Source: Dysidea avara (lineage: Eukaryota; Porifera; Demospongiae; Dictyoceratida; Dysideidae). From it: a stretch of 64,000 nucleotides of DNA. Under the pieces are notes generated by a model. It was not told where the DNA came from. It ran no database searches and was given only the letters and a program-made list of their open reading frames with translations. Position 1 is the first letter of the stretch; the number at the start of each line of letters is the position of its first letter. Positions 57,194 through 64,000 of this stretch are shown one piece after another. The DNA lies in contig NC_089274.1 in assembly GCF_963678975.1 (NCBI RefSeq), forward strand, positions 16,757,633-16,821,632. The letters are read 5' to 3'. The translations under genes and the position numbers were made by a program.

Positions 57194-58267
57194 AGAGAAG
57201 CCAAGACGGCAGCGAAGCCAGCTCATCACCCTACAGTAGGGTGATTTCCACTTACAAGATAGGAGGAAGGCCAGGCGCTTGTAAGCCACAGTGGTGGAGG
57301 CGCCCATGCCTCCAGAAGTTGAAAAAACAAGAGGACTAAAATTACCATGTTCCACCTCTCGCACTCTCTCCTCATACTGACGGCGCTTCGAAGTTTCATG
57401 CTGGTGATAGGGATCACAACGGTTTGAAGGGGCATAAGGGTTAAATATTCAAACATCAAAAAAAGTAGGTTCAAACCGAGAACCCCAGAATCCAGAAGCC
57501 TTGATGTCCAAGCGAGCACCGACATCTTGGTTAGCTGTACGTAGGGAGAGAGATTCACCACTCAAGGGCTGAAGGGGAGGTTCAGTAGATACATCATGAC
57601 AAACCTCTGACATTAATTCTGCAGTCAAATCTCGGATGTCATTGTGGCGGATGGTAGGGAAGGCTCCGTTCAGACAGCTGAGAGCATGTTCAATGTTGTT
57701 GGATCTGCCACAGACACAGCTGACAGGAAGATTCTTAGGAGACCAACCATAATGGAGAGCTAACGCATCACAAAAGCCACCTTTGTGGAGAGCAAATCCA
57801 TGACATTCCAAAGGCAAAGTGGAAAGCCAGGAGGATGCACCCTTCTTACCGGCAAGTTTCAGGGACAGTTGGAGATTGTTGGACAAAGTCGAGAAAAACT
57901 CTGAAAATCTTTGAGAGAGATTCTGACGTTTGATGGATAGAGCTTCTTGTTTAAGAGCATGTTGTTGTTGTAGGATGGAGGAATCAAAGCAAGAAAGCTG
58001 ATTCAGGATGGCAGATGCTAGGGGGGATGTAACAGATGTGGAAAACTGATAGTTGTCTTGGGAAGATTTACAAGGGTCAAATACACCAAGGCCCCCTTGA
58101 CGGATTGGCAAAGCAAACATAGCCCGTTCAGAGTCATTAGGGGCATGGAGACATAACTTCGGCAGCAAGTGCAGACGAATAGCCTCCTCAAGGGGAGCGA
58201 GTTGAGAGGACAAATCACACACAGTCCTAGTTAAAAAGGTCCAACGAGATGACAGGCCATGAATCAT
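56790..58267 (-). pseudogene. Retroelement C-terminal fragment (zinc knuckle, nuclease-like)
   Basis: The main frame 57449-58267 has RQGGLGVFDP, a zinc-knuckle-like CVCGRSNNIEHALSC, HNDIRDLTAELMSEVCHD and GARLDI...FFDV, with a continuation (RIFNPYAPSN..., VREVEHGNFSPLVFS, GGMGAS) in the next frame at 57226-57450. The final LLHSAIMCIRGSRSS block is displaced to about 56880-56930 by a tandem-repeat tract. These blocks belong to a retroelement protein common in invertebrates. The LD..FFDVR pattern may be a PD-(D/E)XK-type nuclease, which is an inference. The RT core is missing, so it is a truncated, once-frameshifted copy. Confidence 0.65.
56925..57195. repeat. ~70-bp tandem repeat with (AT)n growth
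   Basis: Four units beginning GAGTTTGTACATTAACAAAT and ending in ATGAATATACTCATGATT. The internal (AT) tract lengthens from left to right, to about 32 bases at 57165. It interrupts the retroelement reading frame. Confidence 0.85.
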
Positions 58268-58297
58268 AGCGGAATATGCAGCATGTGGCTGATTATA

Positions 58298-58560
58298 GTG
58301 ATATCATGAACCACGATAGTGGGTTCATAATAATAGGGATCGCCCATGTTTTTTGCAAAAATCCTAATAGAACGCACACCTAAAAACCACCTTGAAAAGC
58401 ATCCTTCAACTCAAAACAACCCTCTGGTGGTTCTTTGCAATGAGTATAGTATCAAGTGAAAAGGAAACAGTATGTGTATTTCAGACAACACTGAAATTTG
58501 CCAGTTTGTTCATATTATTCTTATTATTCATAATATTATTATTATTTTATTTTTTTTTTT
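58298..58560. repeat. ~250-bp direct repeat, copy 2
   Basis: Copy of 56376-56630, continuing into the poly-T complement of the LINE tail. The shared part ends close to the T-rich stretch. Confidence 0.75.
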
Positions 58561-60178
58561 TTTCAATTTATTTAAACAGAGAAGGTAGCATCAGCAAAGC
58601 TGTTTTTCAGCTACGCCCTGTATACAGCATACATGTATAAAACTACATACATTTACAAATTAATATTAACTACAATTATATTGTTCTAAATAGCTACTCC
58701 TGAATTGAAATAAAGTTGATGCGTGATACAAAGCAGCTGGCAGAGCGTTCCACAATATAGTACCTCTGTAATATAAGCTTCTTTTCCCATAATTAGTCCG
58801 TAGCTGTGGAACAAACAAGCGATGAGCATTTCTGCTGATACGTCCCGTAACATTAACAGCATATTCAAATATGCCATGGAGATAATCTGGAGCCAACTTG
58901 TGCAATACTTTGTAAGTTTGTAGAATGGTATGAAACTTGCGTCGTTCAGTAAGGGACTGTCCTGAGATAGATGAGTCATTACAAAGAGAAATATACTTAG
59001 AGTGAAATCTTTCTAAACGTCTAGTTTGGCTTGCATTTGTTGGTTGCCACACCACATCACAATATTCTAGAATGGGCAGAAGATACACTTGGTACAGTAA
59101 CTTCCTGACAGTAGGAGGAGGTTTTAGGCGATTAATAGAGTAGATTTTTCCCCTCACTCTTTTCAAAACATAATCTATATGATTTTGCCACGTTAAATAT
59201 TGATCTATAAACAAACCTAGATACTTGGTTGATGTCACTTGCTTCAACATACTGTCATTAAGTGACAAGCATAAAGTCCCACCACTAACTCTTTGTCGTG
59301 TACCAATCAACATACAAACTGATTTATCAATGTTCAATTTAAATCCATTCACTGACATCCAGTTAGAAACCTCCTCAAGGCCATTCTGAAGTACTTGCTC
59401 CACTCTTTCCAGTTGACTGCTACTATAGTGCAACTCTGTGTCATCAGCATACATGTTAACATCACATAAAGTAATTGAATTTGGCAAATCATTCACATAT
59501 ATTGAAAACAGCAGAGGTCCCAAAATAGACCCCTGAGGAACTCCAATAGTAACAAGTCCCTTGGATGAAAGGGCATCTTTTACACTTACTTGCTGTGTTC
59601 TGTTACATAAAAAACTTTCAATCCACTCATACGCACCTCCTCTAATGCCGTAGCAGTCCAACTTCTGTAACAGGATATTATGATTTACACAATCAAAAGC
59701 CTTAGTCAGGTCTAAAAAGATGGCACCCACATACTGTCCAACATCAATTGCCCGGAGCCATGATTCACTGACATGCAGCAGCACATCTTGAGTAGAATAC
59801 CCAGCTCTAAAACCAGATTGTTTGTTTGAAAAAAAGGTTATAACAAGTAAAATGTGACACAAGCTGATCAAAAACAACCCTCTCCAGAATCTTCGAAAAA
59901 ACCGGTAAGACAGAGATAGGATGAAAGTTAGACAATGAACAATTTTGATTAGATTTCTGAACTGGTGTCACAACAGCATTTTTCCAAATATTGGGAAATG
60001 TTTGTGATATAATACTTTTGTTAATAAGTTTAGTGAGAAGCATAGCCATATTGAATGTTGAGGCTTTAATAAACTTAGTTGGTATTTTATCTATCCCTGC
60101 AGATTTGTGAATACTCAGGTCACAAATGCGCCTATGTACTTCCCACACATCAACTTCCTTCATTACCATGTCCATGAC
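58561..60178 (-). mobile_element. 5'-truncated LINE (Jockey/CR1-like)
   Basis: Minus strand: 3' tail (poly-T complement at 58545-58562), short 3' UTR, then the reverse-transcriptase frame 58666-59877 (403 codons) and, one frameshift upstream, 59807-60175. RT motifs in order: KSAGIDKIPTKFIK, NFHPISVLPVFSKILERV, KQSGFRAGYSTQDVLL, VGAIFLDLTKAFDCVNH, GVPQGSILGPLLFSIYVND, the catalytic NMYADDTEL, and the C-terminal YLGLFID and LWNALPAAL. Endonuclease and ORF1 are missing. The sharp 5' end at 60178 is what target-primed reverse transcription leaves behind. The RT domain itself has no stop, so insertion was fairly recent. Confidence 0.88.
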
Positions 60179-60260
60179 CTATTTTTGATTGGATCATTGT
60201 ATGGATCATTGTACGTGTCCATGATCATTGTATGGATCATTGTATTGGATCATTGATCAT
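60179..60260. repeat. GGATCATTGTA short tandem repeat
   Basis: Irregular repetition of TGGATCATTGTA(CGTGTCCATGA) between the LINE 5' end and the R60 repeat. A single unit precedes the second R60 copy at 62933. Confidence 0.6.
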
Positions 60261-60504
60261 GAATGGATCATTGTACGTGTCCATGACCTATTTTTGATTT
60301 CGTTTTCGGATGGAAACAGCCCAAACCGGGCCATTTCTTCTTGCCAAAACGCCACGATTACGCTCGAGAAGCCATACAAGATCACGCTCAGAGTTAAGTT
60401 TCTTGGTGTGCGCTACTTGTCTTTATTAAACTCAGTATAGGCCAGGAAACTTAATCTGGGCTGATGACTTTGTTGCAAGGTGGTTTTTTTCGCTCCGTGA
60501 TTAT

Positions 60505-60910
60505 AGGACTTGCACGCGTGAAGCAACTGTTGCTAGGCAGACATGTTTCGGGACAACTTTCTATGGCGCATATTGGGTCAGAATGAAGGTAACGAGATTT
60601 ATTCACTGAGCGCTGGGTATAGTGGCACTGGGAGAGCGGGGCTGGTTTCGAAATAGAAGATCTTATCATTGGCTTCGTGAAATAGGTGGCTAATTAAATT
60701 TCGATACATTACTCACCAATTCTAACTTCGTCGCCTTTTTTAACGAGCTGTGTGGTATTTACAACACAACTCAACACTGATTCGCTTCATTACAGCCTGT
60801 ACCAAATCCTGAGAAAGCGCTTTTCAGCCAAAACACTGTCCCGAAACATGGCCGACAGCTACGGTTGCTTAGCAATTACAATGATTTACGTCACGTTGCA
60901 AGTCCTCTAT
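60505..60910. mobile_element. 406-bp insertion in R60 copy 1
   Basis: Ends AGGACTTGCA and TGCAAGTCCT. Copy 2 of R60 reads GTGATTATTGTACG with no interruption, so this stretch is an insertion with TAT (or TA) duplicated. Inside, inverted GTTTCGGGACA / TGTCCCGAAAC and GCAACTGTTGCTAGGCAGA / GGTTGCTTAGCAATT parts form a hairpin. Confidence 0.75.
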
Positions 60911-61068
60911 TGTACGTGGGCGGGTTATCCAGATTAAATATTCTAATAGAGCAGTCACTTAAATACTCTAATAATGCAGTCAAGTGTATAACTACAATCC
61001 TTGCACTAAATTTGACAGCTATTAAAGGCACCAGTAATGTAAATTGTAGCTCATATTACAGGTTTTTG

Positions 61069-61260
61069 CAATTGAATTCGTCGCCTTTGCAATTGAATTC
61101 GTCCCGTTTGCAATTGAATTCGTCGGTATTGCAATTGAATTCGTCGCTATTGCAATTGAATTCGTCCCGTTTGCAATTGAATTCGTCGGTTTTGCAATTG
61201 AATTCGTCGCTTTTGCAGTTGAATTAGTCGGTTTTGCAATAGAATTCGTCGAGTTTGCAT
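61069..61260 (+). repeat. 21-bp tandem array, left
   Basis: About nine units TTGCAATTGAATTCGTC plus a 4-base variable part (CCGT, GCTT, GGTA, GCCT). Because 21 is divisible by three, frames stay open on both strands (seven-residue periodic peptides). These are not genes. Confidence 0.92.
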
Positions 61261-61604
61261 TACAATTCGTCATAAACAAAACGGCTCCAAGAAACCAACC
61301 CGTTCATTAAGAGATGAACTATTTATGCCTTGGAGAGTTACACTTCAGACACTAGAAGGTAATTGAAGCTGGTAGTACGCGAAGTTGATAGCTGTCTGAC
61401 AAGTTAATTAGCTTGCTCGCGAGTGACCACACCCATCGCGAATGGCGTACTAGAGTTTGGAATGTTGTTGGAGAGGCTGTAGAGGAAGAATTATTGCCTT
61501 ATAAAGAGTTGTTTACTACTGTTGTACTTGAACAAGTTCTTGTAGCAGCTGCTACATCATGTTTTCATGTTTGCTCCAGCTGCCATTCTTGTTATGGACG
61601 AATT

Positions 61605-61912
61605 TAACTGCAAAAGCGACGAATTCAATTGCAAAAGCGACGAATTCAATTGCAAAAGCGAATTGCAAAAGCGACGAATTCAATTGCAAACGGGACGAAT
61701 TCAATTGCAAAAGCGACGAATTCAATTGCAAAAGCGACGAATTCAATTGCAAAAGCGACGAATTCAATTGCAAACGGGACGAATTCAATTGCAAAACCGA
61801 CGAATTCAACTGCAAACGGGACGAATTCAATTGCAAACGGGACGAATTCAATTGCAAAAGCGACGAACTCAATTGCAAACGGGACAAATTCAATTGCAAA
61901 GTCGCCGAATTC
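61605..61912 (-). repeat. 21-bp tandem array, right (inverted)
   Basis: About fourteen units GACGAATTCAATTGCAA plus AAGC, ACGG or AACC, the reverse complement of the left array. One unit is partly deleted near 61660. The long overlapping frames with CKSDEFN-type repeats are artefacts of the period. Confidence 0.92.
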
Positions 61913-61916
61913 AATG

Positions 61917-62321
61917 AGCCTTATCCACAATGACGTTTTATGACATCACAAGAATAAAAATGGCCGCGGTAGTTGGGGGACTGTTATACAGGCGCCTATG
62001 GAAAATTTTTTTCGATCGCTCACATTTCAGCTAGACATGGAGGTATCGACCATTAACCGACAGGTTTGGATACGAAGTAACAAAAGCTATTGTAAACGTA
62101 CGCTATTTAGAAAAAAATTTTGAAACGCGACAAAACTCGTTCATCGTAATGTCTTATATAAAACTTGACTGTACCTGTTGTTTAGAACTCGATATCTTCT
62201 TTTCTGGCTGAAATATGAGCAATTAAAATTTTTTCTCCATAGGCGCCTGTATAACAGTCCCCCAACTATCGCGGCCATCTTTATTCTCCTGATGTCATAA
62301 AACGTCATTGTGGATAAGGCT
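61917..62321. mobile_element. 405-bp foldback MITE nested in the array element
   Basis: Arms of about 105 bp start AGCCTTATCCACAATGACG and include GGGGGACTGTTATACAGG and the GGCGCCTAT box. Centre without frame. It cut the last unit of the right array. Confidence 0.8.
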
Positions 62322-62524
62322 AATTGCAAAAACCTGTAGGAGACTCTCAGTTTGTATGCACATTGCGATTTGATCAGTTTCATGTGTGTACTGAAATGTT
62401 GACAGTGTTACTATGTAGAATGCAAAATTACACTATTCACAACAGTCTTTATTATCAATAAAAGAAATCTCATAATCCATTACTGGATTAGCTAATTAAA
62501 AAGTACACAAACTAGACTGATGAT

Positions 62525-62830
62525 GAATTAAAAATTGAAAATTTTAAAATGGGAATAGGGATCGCTGAAAAAAGCCACAAAACAAGAAGGGATCGCTGGG
62601 GTGGTAATGTAAACCACAAATACCTATTTTGACTTTCTGTCGGTGGTAATGTACACCACAAATCCCTACTCACTTCAAAATGACAGAGCATGTAACTAAA
62701 GATTTATGACAGAGTCAAAATAGGGATTTGTGGTTTACATTACCACCCCAGCAATCCCTTCTTGTTTTGTGGCTTTTTTCAGCAATCCCTATTCCCATTT
62801 TAAAATTTCCAATTTTTAATTCATCTAGTT
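62525..62830. mobile_element. Foldback MITE, GGGATCGCTG / CAGCAATCCC
   Basis: Arms of about 110 bp (AAAATTGAAAATTTTAAAATGGG... and complement) with GGTGGTAATGT(A/T)(A/C)ACCAC blocks, one of them repeated in the loop. The left arm of a second copy starts at about 63912 and leaves the window, again next to an R60 copy, so the two travel together. Confidence 0.8.
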
Positions 62831-62939
62831 ATTACTGATTATTCATAATATAATATTATTATTATTCTTTCACAGGCATAGCGAAGTTTACAAGGAGAAT
62901 CCTGGGATAAAAAGTAGCAAGGCTTGCTGAATGGATCAT

Positions 62940-63460
62940 TGTGCGTGTCCATGACCTATTTTTGATTTCGTTTTCGGATGGAAACAGCCCAAGCCGGGCC
63001 GTTTCTTCTTCAGCCAAAACGCCGTTACGCTCGAGAAGCCATACAAGATCGCGCTCAGAGTTAATTATTTTGGTGTGCGCTACTTTTGGCTAATAGAATC
63101 CGTCTTTATTAAACTCAGTATAGGCCAGGAAGCTTAATCTGGACTGATGACTTCGTTGCAAGGTGGTTTTTTCGCTCCGTGATTATTGTACGTGGGCGGG
63201 TTATCCAGATTAAATACTCTAATAGAGCAGTCATGTAAATACTCTAATAGTGCAGTCAAGTGTATAACAACAATCCTTGCACTGAATTTGACAGCTATTA
63301 AAGGCACCAGTAATGCAAATTGTAGCTCATATTGGGAGATTCTCAGTCTGTATGCACATTGCAATTTGATCAGTTTCATGTTTGTACTGAAACGTTGACG
63401 GTGTTACTATGCAGAATGCAAAATTATAGTATTCACAACAATCTTCATTATTGATCAAAT
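62940..63460. repeat. R60 repeat, copy 2 (uninterrupted)
   Basis: Matches copy 1 part by part, including GGAAACAGCCCAA(G/A)CCGGGCC, ACTCTAATAGAGCAGTCA and CACCAGTAATG(C/T)AAATTG. It serves as the empty-site reference for the 60505 insertion. Confidence 0.85.
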
Positions 63461-63659
63461 AAATCCATGTTAATTTGTACACATGATATTGTAGTCAATA
63501 ATGTGAGAAGATATTGTTGAGGAAATAATATGTTCCAACAACTTACAGCAAATACTAGTCAATGATATAGGTCTATAGTTCGATGGATTAGTACATGGGC
63601 CTTTCTTGTATAGCTACTGGTGTTACATATGCCCTCTTCCAGTCTGAAGGGAGTTCACC
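63461..63659. other. Spacer, nothing certain
   Basis: AT-rich. GTCAATGATATAGGTCTATAG and CCAGTCTGAAGGGAG phrases resemble, in reverse, coding blocks of LINE reverse transcriptases, but too short to assign. Confidence 0.3.
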
Positions 63660-64000
63660 CTGATGAATAATGTAGTCAAGTATATAACAACAATCCTTGT
63701 ACTGAATTTGACAGCTATTAAAGGCACCAGTAATGTAAATTGTAGCTCATATTAGGAGACTCTCAGTCTGTATGCACATTGCAATTTGATCAGTTTCATG
63801 TGTGTATAATGTTGACGGTGTTACTATGCAGAATGCAAAATTACACTATTCACCACAGTCTTCTTCATAATCCATTACTGAATTAATAAAAAGTACTTAA
63901 ACTAGATGAATAAAAAATTGGAAATTTTAAAATGGGAATAGGGATCGCTGAAAAAAGCCATGAAACAAGAAGGGATCGCTGGGGTGGTAATGTAAACCAC
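63660..64000. repeat. R60 repeat, copy 3, and start of a foldback copy
   Basis: Right two thirds of R60 (GTCAAGTATATAACAACAATC onward), holding the empty site CATATTAGGAG, followed from about 63912 by the left arm of the 62525-type foldback element, cut by the window end. Confidence 0.8.

Larger units (their letters stand above)
61059..62336. mobile_element. 1278-bp element made of inverted 21-bp arrays, TA duplication
   Basis: Ends CAGGTTTTTGCAATT and AATTGCAAAAACCTG, flanked by TA (61057-61058, 62337-62338). R60 copy 3 has the empty site CATATTAGGAG. Just inside each end a 21-bp unit is repeated, in opposite orientation (61069-61260 and 61605-61912). Another inverted-repeat element (61917-62321) is nested near the right end. 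Confidence 0.85.
60254..62505. repeat. R60 repeat, copy 1, split by two insertions
   Basis: Starts GTCCATGACCTATTTTTGAT. Compared with copy 2 (62940-63460) and copy 3 (63660-63900) it is interrupted at 60505-60910 and 61059-62336. The repeat carries two ACTCTAATA(G/A)(A/T)GCAGTCA motifs in tandem (about 60938-60985). It has no coding potential. Confidence 0.8.

Noticed and set aside
61559-61943. Several overlapping long frames of about 100-120 codons on both strands
   Set aside because: They come from the 21-bp period, which is a multiple of three and free of stops in all frames.

Overview
The window looks like nuclear DNA of a marine invertebrate, most likely a sponge. The intact host genes are animal genes (ADAM17-, E2F-, KICS2-, KCTD5-, DGK-theta- and NDUFAF8-like). 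Introns are GT-AG and often only 44-90 nt, the DNA is AT-rich, and much of the sequence is non-autonomous DNA transposons, foldback elements and decayed LINEs. The sponge assignment is an inference from gene style and repeat style. I saw no tRNA or rRNA gene and no CRISPR array.

Layout. 1-3.8 kb: the 5' end of a diacylglycerol-kinase-theta-like gene (minus strand, three C1 domains), which runs off the left edge. 3.8-9 kb: no gene; LINE relics and a pogo-type MITE. 9-15.5 kb: a complex repeat block with inverted copies, several long hairpins, a ~3 kb 31-bp minisatellite and a ~320 bp palindrome. 15.8-22.7 kb: broken copies and one intact copy of a small glycine-rich membrane protein, LINE relics and MITEs. 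22.9-30.2 kb: a ten-exon Ulp1/SENP-type protease gene. Its first intron holds a complete two-gene DNA transposon (23052-26790, TA target duplication): a THAP/DDE transposase and, convergent to it, a SAP-SWIM-YqaJ nuclease. The same intron holds a Mutator-like MITE with a 9-bp target duplication. 30.2-32.6 kb: a frameshifted MULE transposase that begins 22 bp after the protease stop codon. 32.7-38 kb: MITEs, SINE pieces and unassigned DNA.

38.1-55.4 kb is a dense block of host genes: KCTD5-like (+), E2F (-), NDUFAF8-like (+), KICS2 (-) and ADAM17-like (-). E2F and NDUFAF8 share a short divergent promoter containing a perfect E2F consensus site. The ADAM17-like gene appears to contain an 82-nt U12-type AT-AC intron. 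Exon phases of the KCTD5, NDUFAF8, KICS2 and protease models close exactly when spliced, so these models are strong.

56-64 kb is repeat-dominated: a retroelement fragment with a zinc-knuckle and nuclease-like C terminus, a 5'-truncated LINE with an intact YADD reverse transcriptase, and three copies of one repeat. The first of these copies was hit by two later insertions whose empty sites are preserved in the other copies. One insertion is a 1278-bp element built from two inverted 21-bp repeat arrays.

The strongest candidates for new biology are: the transposase/nuclease pair; a MITE family with 7-bp target duplications seen in three copies; the protease-MULE juxtaposition; the AT-AC intron; the inverted 21-bp array element; and an 18-bp motif recurring inside unrelated repeat families.
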